NCBI RefSeq assembly: GCF_001625305.1
Contig: NW_017803379.1
Location: 3,284,506-3,348,505, forward strand
Direction: 5' to 3'
DNA: 64,000 nt
Origin: Branchiostoma belcheri
Lineage: Eukaryota; Chordata; Leptocardii; Amphioxiformes; Branchiostomatidae
Shown here: positions 35,794 through 48,600 of the stretch, in pieces
Layout of the letters: the number at the start of each line of letters is the position of its first letter
How positions within the stretch are numbered: the first letter of the stretch is position 1
Notes under the pieces: generated by a model
Databases searched by the model: none
Told to the model about the DNA's origin: nothing
Seen by the model: the letters and a program-made list of their open reading frames with translations, nothing else
Made by a program: the position numbers and the translations under genes

Positions 35794-37562
35794 TATTGAT
35801 CCAAGCATCATATCAGGTCTAACAAGTTCCCTCCCCCCTCATCAGCCTACTGGGGAGGTGGTAATGCCCCCTATTAGCTGGTAAGTGAGCATGTAATTCA
35901 AGCCACATTGCTGGTCCTTGGACATTGTCCCTAGTGGGGTTCTCACTCTTGTACACATTTTCAAGCCTGCTAAGTGGTCTCAACAGTTTTGTCTTCTACA
36001 ATTTTCACAGAGGAAAACAAGTTGTATAAGTCTGTAACATTGTTACATTAAAACAAAGATGCATGTTTTATGATAAAGACATCAAGTAGATATAGTAAAA
36101 CTAGAATCTTTTAAGTGTTGGATAAGGTTTGTTTATGTCACTAAATATTACATGTTGAGTAATGATGCAATGAAAACACATTGTGCCATAGCGTACATTT
36201 TATAGGCAGACAAAAATCTATAAAATCAATCCATTTTGTACTTCTCTTTGCCTTTTATTTCATCCATTGTTTCCTGAGTTGACACTTTATTTTGTACCTT
36301 CAGTAGTGAAACAGATACAAAGTATTTGAGGAAACTGTTACTTGTAAATCAATATGGTTTGATCACAGAAAGACAGGGATCATGTAAAAAAATTTAAAAT
36401 TGTATTGAATGGAAAATATACTAATAATAGTATATATTTGCAGTATGCATGGCTACACTAAATTTTCCCTCAAACTTTGACCCGCATTGAATTTCATTGT
36501 AAATATACAACACCACCAACATAATGGCTCTTTCCCCAACGTTGAATGCTAGAAAAGAAACATCACGTTAGAATTCCACAGTGACATTGTTAAAGTCAAG
36601 AGCAATGTGTACACAAATATGAACCTCCTTACAGCTCACACTCCTGGGGTTAGGAAAACAACTTGTGTTTCAACAGGGTTCTATTTGGGGAGTTGTGATT
36701 TGAGAAAGAAACCAGCTGTAGGCATAAATGTTGGGTGGCTAGCCTACTTTTTTAATGGTTGACAACTAGATATTTACACTGTAAACCCACATTTAGGCTT
36801 GACACTTGCATAAATACTTTACACTCTTCTCCATATCAGGAAGAATCAATGAAACTGCTACTTTCCAACCTGTTCGCAAAATATATTACCAATGTGATGG
36901 ATCACTATTGATTGGTCCCCTTCTATGATTTTACTCCTGTATGTTAATCAATTTTGCAATATTTGCAATAAATATTCCATGATGTCAACCTTTTACGGCA
37001 TATTCTCTATGGTTGATATCATAAACATTTGGCAGTTGATATTCATGATAAATGACAGTAAACATATAATTTATAGTTGCCAATATTACAATTACTCAGG
37101 AGATCATTGCAAAAAATAAAGCCTGCCCCCCCCTCATATATTACAATGTATATTCTCATTTTTAACTACATTATTTTTTTTTGTACAGTTCACGCAAGTG
37201 TGGAAAATATTATTCAAATTTCCGTTATAACATGAGAGAAACAAATTGTATTTGACAGTACTAAAGTACGTTTGAAAGATAATAACGCTAATGGATTACT
37301 ACAGGAACAGTACTAGTCTTGCCATGGAAAAGGTAGATGATTCATAAAAAATTCATCAAAGGAGTCAGTCTGGTTCACTGGGCGATGTTAAACATGTGAT
37401 GATGGTGGATTTCATGGTTAACATTCACTTCACTACAGTCATGCATACTATCAAATATACTTGGATGAACACCCTGTCAGAGGAATATGAATATTGTCAT
37501 ATATTCAGAAACACACTTTCTGCTGCCATACTGAGGACCTCCATTGCACAACAATTGTACAT

Positions 37563-37878
37563 CAGGGTTGGACAAGTCCCATTGCCCACTTGCCCAGGGC
37601 AAGTAAAAGCACTGTTCGGGCAAGTAAATATCCCCCAGTACTTGCCCGATTGGGCAAGTACATTTTTTGGATGCAAAGTTTTAGCCCCAGCAGTATTTCA
37701 ACCAAGTTTTAAACAATTTTGATAAATAAAGCATCCAACATTATAAACTCTTTCTGCTAGTAAAATGCATAGAAATGTGTCGTATTTTGGGCAAGTAAAA
37801 AGTTGGTTCGGGCAAGTGGAAATGACCATGTACTTGCCCGATAAGGCAAGTGGATTTTTGAAAACTTGTCCAACCCTG
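37563..37878. mobile_element. 316-bp non-autonomous element with 15-bp terminal inverted repeats and TACAT target duplication
   Basis: The ends cagggttggacaagt and acttgtccaaccctg are exact inverted repeats of 15 bp. The flanks read tacat on both sides (37558-37562 and 37879-37883). Inside, two similar modules carry gggcaagta / tacttgcccga inverted motifs. No transposase frame is present. Confidence 0.85.
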
Positions 37879-39674
37879 TACATGGTACAATGTATGCCAT
37901 CACAACTTATGTGAACATCTAATACTGATAGTATGTATATCAGAGATTTTATTGAAGTTTACTGTTCTCTTTCCAAGCTTCCTAAACAATGTACGAATTA
38001 GATATTCTTGGCCAAATTGAAGAAGAAAATTTGGTACAGGATACAGTACTGAAGTCCCTCACAACATTCAACTATTAGTAACATACATGTAGTAATAATT
38101 TCCTCCGTTTTACTTATATTTAAGGATCTGTAGTATCCTTGGAAATCTTTCAAAATTCTTCTAAGCAATTTCTTTTTCTTCACTCTAAACTCCAGGGCTC
38201 AAGACACCATTTTCTTAGTGCCCAAGAATCAGGACTGGGGGGCCGGCAAGAAAAGTACCTGAAACACTATACTGTAAGCCACAGGTGAACAACCAAATTA
38301 TCTCGACACCAACTGCCAGACTAAAGTGCCCAACAATGGGAGGATAAACCAAACTGTTAGCTGAAGCACCCGTTCATTCACTCTCTGTCCTCTTCTTCTT
38401 TCAGAAAATTGATGCAGTCAAGCCAGGCTGCGAAAAGCTACTGTCAATCTAAACACCCTAACAATGGAAACTGTGTTTACATGCAGGGAGGGAACAGTGT
38501 GGGCGAGGTGTTTAGTAGGTATGCAAACTATTTTTGTTCATACACAAAGTAGCTAAACTGACGGAAACAGAGGAATGGCAGGGAAACAGTATTCCAGTCT
38601 AATAAATCATTACCTACAGTATTGATATTATAAAAGGCCTGACAAAGCCAACAATGTACAATGTACATGGTGCACAGTGTATTAAACTAACTACTGTGTA
38701 GTTGATACCTTGAGAAATATTAGAACTTCTCATTTATGAATCCATGGTTATAATGTTGTGACCGTTACACTGCCACCTTACAGTACAGTTGGTAAGAAAG
38801 TGATCTTAAAAGCTCATCTTTCACACTAGGCTCTCTTTGTTCACTGAACACACAATCACACCTCAGTACAGATTATTCACACCTGTGACTAGGTGATGAC
38901 GGGCTACCTGGCCTGTCCTACCAGATCTAAAATCACAACGAGACATTCTATACAGAGGTTTGAGACATTGAACATTACCTGTGAGGCCACACCTGTAGAA
39001 ACACACCTGTGCAGGTACAATTCACACCTGTAAGCAGGTGAGAACAGCCTACCTCACCTGTCCTAGGTTTGTCAACATTCTAAGGGATGCATTTTATACT
39101 TAAGTATACATGAATAGTTCAGTTATTGACCTGGGACATTAACCTGTCAGACAGACCACACCTATAGATACACACCTGCCTGGAGTTGGGAAACTTAATT
39201 TGCATAAACATGTTTCCAGCCCAAATATGGCCATACATCGGTGTGGGGGGGACTAAGGTAGTACAGAATGAATCATTTATAAACATGTAAAAGTGTGATT
39301 AAAAAGAAGAATGTCAGGAACTTGGCTGTGTAGTTCAGACTAACCGCTGTGAGAGGCACTGAACAGAAGCAAGTGACCCAGAACCGTTGACTAAAATGGC
39401 AGCGAGTAACGTGAAATTTGGTAACATCACGACGCATAAACTTGTTTCTGTTGGACTCCGACAGAGGCCAGCGACTTATAACAACCTCTGAACAGCCCAC
39501 AATCAAAACAAACGCCCCTCCACGTTCCTACCCCTCCCGCAACACACACGATAGAGCGAACTACGAGCAGAGCACGCCACAAAAACTCACCTCAACATGA
39601 CCCAGAAATCGCAAAAAAAACTAGCGGTGCTCCCTCCATACTGACAAATTGTTTCCGATACACAAGCTTCTTAC

Positions 39675-39770
39675 CTGTACTTTTCGTGAAATTTCCCGGC
39701 CGTCGGGCTATCTGAGGAAAGCTCGCCCCCTCCACGGGCAGTAGCTGCACTCTGACTCGCAGGCAAAGTT
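39675..39770 (-). other. CRACD-like: Candidate 5' UTR exon of the CRACD-like gene
   Basis: On the minus strand a GC-rich stretch without ATG ends at a strong donor, gtacag|gtaaga. It lies upstream of the first coding exon, which needs a spliced leader. The upstream border is unknown; this is based on one donor and base composition only. Confidence 0.35.
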
Positions 39771-40552
39771 CTGCAAATAAGTAACAAAGTCTGTAAACAT
39801 GGGCGCAGGACCGCTATGTACAACAGTGGACACTTTATACACTGCACACCTTTTCCCTACGGACTCTATCACCTCATTAGCATATGCAAATGTACAAACT
39901 TGGTAGCGCCCATTTGGAGGGGTGGTGGTAAATTTCTATTCTACAACAAAATCCAATGGGTTGCGGAAAAAAGAGAAATTGGCGAAATAGGAATCAATCA
40001 TGCGCCAGAGCCTAAGTGGTTCCTGGGTTGCCAATGTGTAACTCTTTAGAGTCACACAAGGGCGCTTTTAATAGTCATCTGAGCTTGTCGAACATGGGCT
40101 AAAAAGCGACCCTATTTGAAAAAAAATTATTATTGCAGGTAATCTATAAAGGAAATGTTAAATTTCTGGACTAAATCGTCTTTGTGTGTAGTAAACATCC
40201 ATTTTCTGATTGGTCCCCGGTAGATTTCGAGTACTTGTTAGAGCAATTTTGAATAGATGATTGCCCGATCGTTGCTAGAAATCGATATTGTTTGCGACAA
40301 AAAGAGGGAAATCAAATCTTGGGACAGCATTTTATAAGCAATATACTGTCTTTCATAGATTCTACCAGGACTGCAAATGAATAGGCAACGCTATCAAATA
40401 CTAGTAACTTTACATGTACCATTTACGAGTAGCTAGAATCACTTGTTTGATGCAGCTACTCAAAGCTCCGCCAGAGGACGCAAATGTATACGCAAGCTAA
40501 CCACCTGTTGCGTGAACTAGAGGCTAACGGGCTCTGAAAAGTAATGCTAGTA

Positions 40553-40753
40553 TAGCCTCAACCAGGCTTCAGAAATCGAAAGCGCCTGCAAAGAGTAGAA
40601 ATTGGCCAAATAGACAGATAACATTTCAAGGGAGTTGCTCCGTTAAAGTGGCAATTTACTCGTTAGCTGACCAACTCCTCTATCCAATCTTTGGCCAATT
40701 CTTGGCCAATTTCTGCACTTTCCAGCCACTTCCTGAAGCCTGGTAAAGGCTAA
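40553..40753. repeat. Palindromic MITE-like repeat, copy 3
   Basis: tagcctcaaccaggcttcag ... ctgaagcctggtaaaggcta, with agagtagaaattggccaaat and gacagataacat in the left arm and their complements on the right. It lies about 0.5 kb upstream of exon 1A of the UPF0462 gene. Confidence 0.88.
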
Positions 40754-41276
40754 TATTAGTATACAATGACCTCTTCAGTGCCTGGAACAAAGCGTCACCA
40801 GTATAAGTCACGCCCCAAATAACCCCTGCAACCTCTGATCCTGATGACTTAATTGTTTGATTCGTCAATATGTGATGTGGCATGCGCTATTGTCGCCTCA
40901 CTATTAGCTAACGCCACATCGCGTCATGTTTGCGCAAGTTTGTGGACACAGAGAGTGTGTCATGTCTGGGGTTAGAGGTTACCTGGGGACCGTTTGAAAG
41001 GGAGAAGAAGTTAAATATTAGCCACATTTTGGCGGGCCTCGTCCTAGGTCAACTGTTCCTCCACCTGTCGTGTTGGGAGGGCGGATATTTTCTGGAGCAC
41101 AAAATACACCACTTTCTGCAGCTGCACGACGTTTTCCCCGAGCTAAAGTGTTGTCTCTGGTTGCAGTTTATACAGGGAGGTACCCCTAAAGGCCTTGAGT
41201 GGGATAACAGAGCATCGCAGCTGCAAAATCTGAGGTAAAAGGGACGTTGTAAGCAACAGGACATTGGCAAAACAAG

Positions 41277-42643
41277 ATGGAAGCCTCGGAGATGAGTGAA
41301 AAACCCCTGGTTGAGGGGAGCGCCGCAGCAAAGGAAGACGTCAAGGAGAAGTTTGAGACAGAGGAGAGTGCTGAGGTCAGCCCAGAGGAGAAAATGAGGG
41401 GAGAGATTGAAGCACTCCTGGAGAAAACTAGCGGAGAGATCGAAAAACTCGAAGAGGAGAAACAAAAGAGAGGTATTAAAGAAGAAGGGAGTGAAACGGA
41501 GAAGAAACCACTGATAAGTGAGGAAGGCGAGGAGAAGGCAGCCGAAGAAGAGACGTGGGCGACTCTGAAGGAAAAGGAACCCGAAGAGCCACCGAAATCA
41601 CCCGAAGTACTTCCCGAAAACATCACGATGGAAGTTTCGGAGCTCTACGACCCCGACGGCTCGCCAGTGGAGAAAGAAAGCCCCTCCTTCTTATGGCAGT
41701 CGGAAGATCAGCTGTGGGAGGAAGTTCCACCCGCCGAAGGAGCCGACGACAAGGACAAGGAAAAACCTGGAGACAAGAAGAAAGACAAGAAGAAGACGAA
41801 GGAGGAGAAAGATAAAGAAAAGGAGAAGAAGAAAAAGGAGAAAGAGGAGAAGATGAAAGAAAAGAAGGAAAAGGACGAAAAGGCCAAGCAAGAAAAGAAA
41901 GAGAGAGATGAAAAGGCAAAGAAAGAAAAGAAGGAAAAAGATGAAAAAGCAAAGAAAGAAAAGAAGGAGAAAGACGAGAAAGCGAAGAAAGAAAAGAAGG
42001 AAAAGGACGAGAAAGCGAAGAAGGAAAAGAAGGAGAAAGAAGAGAAAGCTAAGAAAGAAAAGAAGGAGAAAGATGAAAAGGCTTCAGCAGAAAAGAAGGA
42101 AAAAGACGAAAAAGCTGCAAAAGAAAAGAAAGAAAAGGACGAAAAAGCTGCAGCAGAAAAGAAGGAAAAGGACGAAAAAGCCGCTAAGGAGAAGAAAGAA
42201 CGAGATGAAAAGGCCAAGAAAGAAAAGGATGAGAAGGTAGCCAAAGAGAAGGAACGGAAAGAACTGGCTGCGAAAGAAAAAGAAGAAAAGGCTGCAAAAG
42301 AAAAGGAGGAGAAAGCTGCCAAAGCCAAGCAAGAAAAAGAAGAGAAGCTGAAGCAAAAGGAGGAAGAGGAAGCTGAGAAGGATGAACAACAGATAGAAGT
42401 AGAGACAAAGGCAGTGGAGGAAGAGAAAGAGAAGCTGATGCCAAAGGAAAAAGAAGCTGCCACAGATCCAGATGCGATCGAAATTCTCGCAGAAGAAGGT
42501 TTGATACCGGCCGAGAGGAGAAAGCCAGACGGAATTTGGGAGGAGAACAAGAAGGTGATCATCCTCGGTATCGTGGCGTTCGTGTTGGTGGTCATCATCA
42601 CCATCGCTATCGTGGTGCCTCTCACACAGGGAAGACCTTACAG
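41277..42643 (+). CDS. C4orf33-like: Alternative first exon A: charged coiled/helical tail plus transmembrane helix
   Basis: Starts at acaagATGG and encodes 455 codons plus two bases, ending QGRPY + AG at donor ttacag|gtaagg. Residues about 192-313 are 11 tandem hendecapeptides of the form [11 protein letters not shown], followed by more KE-rich sequence. Residues about 427-447 ([21 protein letters not shown]) form the membrane helix just before the splice. Alternating Lys and Glu at 3-4 residue spacing suggests a long single alpha helix. It could instead belong to a separate gene; the phase match with exon 55042 and the same design as exons B and C argue for joining. Confidence 0.78.
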
Positions 42644-45600
42644 GTAAGGAGAGATCATGTGATTCTAACTGAATAGTATTAGAGGTAAGGAGAATGGAGC
42701 GTGTGTGTGTGNNNNNNNNNNNNNNNNNNNNGCGTTATATCCAGAGCTGTGCTTTATCCAGAACGATGCTCAGGCACGGTTCTAGACATGCAGTCCACGC
42801 GTATCAAGAACCGTGCCTGCGACAAACCTACGTTCTTGGATATGCAGAGACTTTCCACAGATGTGTCTGATCCTAACTTTCACCACTTCAGGCATAGAAC
42901 TAAAGGTTCTATCTGGTACAACTGGGGTGATGTAATTGCAGAGGATAGATAGACAGGTAGGTGAGGGTCCTGTTGTTTTGTTACCCATTGCATTACAGTC
43001 TGTTAGATTGATAAGAACCTCACAATGCTGGCCACAATTGAGGCCGCAGATAACCCGTCTATTTGTTTGTTTGATGTCTGGTACATTACTCCTTATTGCA
43101 TGGAGTATTTGACTACTCTTTCCCACTTCTGACAAATGTAGACCCCCCACATACACAAACACATGTTTCCTCTCTAAAAAAAAAGCATATGAAGTTCTGA
43201 AATGCCTCAAAGCTAGATCGAGTAACTTTCAGTTACTTTTACCACTTGTTTCAATGCAATTCGAAGGAATGGATTACTTGATAATGACAACAAGCAACCA
43301 GGAAACAAAAGGCATCGTGTGAGGAAACTGTGCCACGTAAATTATAGTAACTGTGCTATTTACGTCAGCCTTGTTAACGATTAACGTTTTGTTCAAAGCC
43401 CTTTCGATCAATGAGTAACTCCGCAAACTATGACCTGGTGCCAACGTCACCTGGCGAGTGCCACGCGTCATTGCAGCTAATTCATTCTGGCTAGTGGCCA
43501 TATTAGTACCCGTCCCTTGAACTGAAGCGGGGTCAATTTGCCCCTCCCTCCATTCAAAGGGTATTAGAAGGCGGTGTATGACGAACTTATGCCGAAAGTG
43601 CTGGCTGACGTTTCTGGCTTTGACCCTGTCCGCGTATACAGTCCTCCTGAAGTTGAAGGCTGACACGAATTTCAAACGGTTTCCGTTTTTACCTCCCGCT
43701 CCCTTACGGAAAGTCAGGTGAGTTTTGGTACCAACTCCGAGTGCCAAGATTTTCCTCGTAATAACGTAACAGCAACAACAACATATGACTAGAATGCTGT
43801 TGTGATGACAGAAGTATTAACTAGCTCCCTCCTACTAGAACTATCGTAGCGGAACTCGCTACCACCAAGTACAGTATAGGCAGCATCACTAGATGTGCAA
43901 AGGTTAGGTGTAACAATACAAGTCGTTCGGTGTCATATAGCCAGCTGCCGCCGCGCTACGTGCGTGCGTGCGTGCGAAGCTGGTGTGTTACGCCAAAGGT
44001 CGGTTATACCGGCTATACAGATACAGATTCAAACTTTGCTGTAGTTTCTCGCCCCCTCCCCCCTCTCTTTACTGTACAGTGGACTTCTGTCCCAGTTCAG
44101 TCATGTGTTTTCACATGTGTTGTTGGACAGGCTGGGTGTCTAGTGCGTGCAAAGGTCAGCTTCTCAACCGCAAACAACAGATGCTTAGTGTAAGACACGT
44201 AGCCCCAGCCTGAGCCTTTCAAAAACTTATTGATTGGCAGCTTTTGTGAACGTGTTGTCGATTTCTATTAGAGTTGTTTTGTTACCCATAAACTGCGGAT
44301 GTTTACCAAAGCGCGTTAAGTTATATGACATCTCACTTAGCATCAAAGAGTATCATACCTGCGAACAATGGATTTCAAAGTTAAAGAATCGCCACGAAAC
44401 AAACAACCCAGTCTGTATATTCCTCACATATCAACAATGAGAGGCAATAAACGATGTTTGACGTCAACATCTTGAAATAAGTGGCATGTTACCAGTACAC
44501 CTATATATAATAATGCAGCTCTTATATTTTGTTTTTACTTTCGTCTAGAAGGTTATGTTAGCATTGGTATGTATGATTGTAGTATTTCGTGTTTGTAATG
44601 TATGTTTGGATACGGTTTAGCACCATAACCCTAGAAGCTACGGATGGTTGTCATCTCTGTTTAATTCAGAGGATGAGAAGTACCAATTACACTGCGTAAA
44701 TGAATCGGGAAGAGCATAGGGAGCATATAAAAATGTATATTGATGTATTTGCCATCATGGATCAGTATTTCTGTCATGTGTGGATCTGTTTGACTGGCCG
44801 GGACCCTCGGTCTAAAGTCTTGTGTGTATGTTAGTGGGGCGGCAGTGTTGTCAATGTGGGAACCAGTCAGGTGGCACTGAAGTCACTTCATGGCAAATGT
44901 TTTGAAACAGTTTTTCTACGGTCTGTTCTTTATTTGGTTTGTTGTTCAAACTTGCGGATTAGTTGGTTAGTTGTTGTTGTTCCTGGTAGGCGTCCATGGT
45001 TATAGGAGATTGTACAGGGATGGCTTTGCTTTGCCGGGTTCCATATTTACTGATACTGACATGTGTATGTGATTTCGTTGCGTTGCACAGCCGACCTTGG
45101 GGAGATTTTCTTAGAATGCCTCCTGGCAGGACCCGTGGCTTTTTGGCTGGCTACACCGCTGCGCACGTGTGTGCTGTTCAAAACATCTCACTCAGGAAGT
45201 CGCGCGCAACACTCCAACAAGTGCATTGAGCGCATACGCCTTTGAGTGTCATTTTCTGTCTCTTTCGCCTCCTATCTTAACATGTGCAACACGGCAGTAG
45301 TCAGTAAGTGCGTTTATAATATGATCTTGTCCTCCGTTAGTTACGTTAAGAGCGTTTGAATTTAGCTCTAGTGCGAGGTGAACGCCCGCGTGTCCTGGAT
45401 TGCCTCGATGGATCTCTGAATTTGGATCGAAGCAACTTCCTTCTTACAAGGAGCCGATGTTGTAGACAGCGGGACCCATCAGAACATGGTAGCAATTAGC
45501 CTCTACCAAGCTTCAGAAGTGGCTGGAAAGAGCAGAAATTGGCCAAATAGACAGATGATAACATGCCAGTTGATTTGGATAAGCCAAAGGAGTATTTGCC

Positions 45601-48600
45601 GCCTCCCCTGGCATGTTATCTGTCTATTTAGCCAATTTCTGCTCTTTATAGCCACTTTCAACGCCTTGTAGAGGCTAGATAGCAATCAGAAAACAGCTCA
45701 AAAACAGGCAGTATCAAAATCCCAGCCGGTTTTTAGAAGATGCTCGGTCCGCCCAGGAGAGCCGGGGTATTGGTACCATATTTGGAACACATCCCCCCAA
45801 AGGGGGCGTGGCCAAAATCAGGTGCTTGTCAACAGGTACATATACGCAAGGTACTATAAATCACCTGGTGAAAACTTGTTCCAAGGTCCAGACAAGAAGT
45901 TGTGTTGCGAAGGAAGGACGGGGAAATATAAAAATGGCGGGCAAGGAGGGCGAGGCGGGGACAGATCCAGAGGCGAAGCGCCAACATGTGACGAGTTTCC
46001 GGGGAAAATCACAGACGAGGAATATCCTTGTTGCAGCCGCTGCGATGTTGGTGATAGGAGTCGTCGTCATCACAGTATCTGCTGTCCTGTTGACGAGGCC
46101 GGAAAGTCAGGATTCTCGGTACGTTGTTAGGCTTGGGGCCGTCTCATACCTGTCCTAACGCGGAGAGACTGTCATCCTGAGACTGTAAGACAGTAAACAG
46201 TGAACTCTAAATACCCATCATGCATTCTCTGACCCTGAAGCACCCATTCTTTCTAAAATCATGATTCAGGCACGTCGATGAAGGGTTGACATCCAGGTAA
46301 TGAGATACACTCACACAAAATAAAACAGTTCCTCAAGCCGCAGAATGGAGTTTGAAAGCTGTCAGACGTTTCAAGTAGCATCCACTACGTTTCGTCCGTC
46401 ACTAGTGAATGCTACTTGAAACGTCTGACAGTTTTCAATGGATCAAACGCTATCCAGTGGTTTGAGTAACAGTTTTCTTGTGCATGATTTAGGCAGTGCG
46501 AAAAACAATCATTCGTTCGCGTTACCCTAGATCTGCACACATGCAGGTTTGTGTCTTCCCCACGCCCTTTAAGTGATGTTTGAATAGTCTAGGGATCCGC
46601 CGATGTTCTGCCCCGCCAATGACAGATGTGTTTCTGACATTTACTGTTCTGCCAAATACATTTAGCAGATTAAACCTGTCGAGATTACACGGTGAGTTAA
46701 CCATGGGGTGAGCCCAGTGTCCTTCCGGGCGTAGTAAACCGTGTATGACCTCTGTTCGAGTGCCATGAAACCTCTGTTGAATCAGAGAATTATGTGCCAG
46801 ACGCTAGCCTCCACCAGGCCTTCTAAGAGATCGTAGAAGGGTCGATATTAAATTCGCCTGAGGAGCGAGCACGCGGAACTCCTAACTGTACGGGCAAACC
46901 AGACACCAAACTCCCATGGCTAACTGTGTTTTCTGCCAGCGAAGTTAGTCTGCTGGAAACCGGGTAAACTTAGTGCAATTCCATCGCCATGACTACACAA
47001 TGTGAATCTGTCATTAAGGCGGAAAAACATTGATAGTCTGGTAAGCAAGGCTTGACATGGCACTGCATGTATCAAGACTTAAAATGACGCAAATGTTGTG
47101 TATTGCACTATCTTTGTTGTGCATTTTGTTCCTTCCCTCTTCCTTCATGACCTCAATGAAAAGTGGCCTGCAGGTCGATTTGATCTTCTCATGAATAAAT
47201 ATTGGTTTAAACAAAACTGTGGACCCTTAATTGGTATAACACATACGATCACGTCCTGTGCTGGGTCTGTGGGTACCAGGCTACATCAAAACCAAGTAGA
47301 ATGGTTTATATATCGTTTGGTGTACCCTTAATCTTAAGGGTCAAGTACCGTATGGTCTGTACTATTTTTTGTTTGGTTGTCCTTCCATCATGAAAGGCAC
47401 GCTTATATAAACTCGGCTTTATGGCATGTAAGAGCATCTCCGCGGGCCTAAGAACCTCCTTGGTGAGACCGACCGTTTTACCTTTGCTCTCATCCCGCCC
47501 ATTCATCATCAAAAGCCGATATCAGAAGTCTGTCGTATTGATTTCAGTCAGAGAGAGAGGAACACAACCCCGCCGGTGTAAGATGTGTCGGTGTGTAAGT
47601 ATGACGGATGGGTAGAAGTGGCGCGGGGTGCTCTCCCAGACAGACATCACGGGAGCATCATGAGATATTCTAAATCTGATGAGTGGAACTCGGTGATTGA
47701 TTTTACAGGAGTCGCTCACGTCACTTCATTACAGTAGTTATTAGAGGGTGAAACATGGGCTGATCCGAGACATTTCATCTTTGCAGAGCTGACGTTGACA
47801 TCAGCTGTAGTCTCTCCCATCCGTCTATGCAATCCTGGCAGACGGGAAACATATTGTTTTTGCTCTATTTGTTCTTCTAAAAAAATCATAAGGCCAATGA
47901 CCATGACCAGACGTCTGTCACCATGACCAGACGTCTGTCACCATGCCAGCTGGTGCTGTAGTAGGCACACTGTGGTGTTGGGTTACATTATGTGGCAGGG
48001 TTCGACGGGCTGGTTGCCGTATACTAGAGAGAGACAGAGTATATGAATGTGTTTGAGTAAGAATATACAAAGCAGTAGTTTGTTAGGCTAGACCATGTGA
48101 AGGTAAACATGATGCATTTTCTTTGCGAACGTTACCTCTCTAGTTTAATTATTGAGGTTATTAGAGGGTGAAACAGGGGATGATCTGAGGCTCTTCATCT
48201 GTGCAGATCTGACGTTAAAATCAGTCTCTATCATCCATCTATCTAATCCCGGCCATGTTTCATTTGTCGAACAGCCGATCCCTCTTACATCCAGGTATCG
48301 CTGTAAATCCTCGGGCGCTCACGGCGCTGAGAGGTCTCCTGGCCCCCATTGTAGTGCCGGCTTACAGGCTTACAGGTTTACCGGCGGGATGTAGCAGGGC
48401 TAGAGAGGCTCTGTTCTGCCGGCCAGAACGTCCTTGGATATATAGAGAGTTACTTTTAGTTTTCAATCTTGTAGATCCCTTTGCGTCCAAAGACGGCCCT
48501 TTGACAGGGGCTTTTTGTGCTTTGTGATGTTTCTATTGCATATCACTTCTATTCCAACCAACCAACCAACCAACCAACCAACCAACCAACCAACCAACCA

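Larger units (their letters stand above)
32594..39674. other. Long 5' intron of the minus-strand gene, repeat-containing
   Basis: No coding exon recognised on either strand. It holds the hairpin repeat at 35467-35793 and the inverted-repeat element at 37563-37878; the rest is AT-rich unique sequence. If the 39675 exon is real, this is the first intron of the CRACD-like gene. Confidence 0.45.

Noticed and set aside
41708..42625. 305-codon minus-strand Ser/Phe-rich frame
   Set aside because: Reverse shadow of the KE-rich exon A; composition artefact.
43274..43747. 157-codon minus-strand frame
   Set aside because: No recognisable domain, no splice sites of quality and no neighbouring exons; probably chance.
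48255..48527. 90-codon plus-strand frame near 48.3 kb
   Set aside because: No domain, no splice context and overlap with the local direct repeat.
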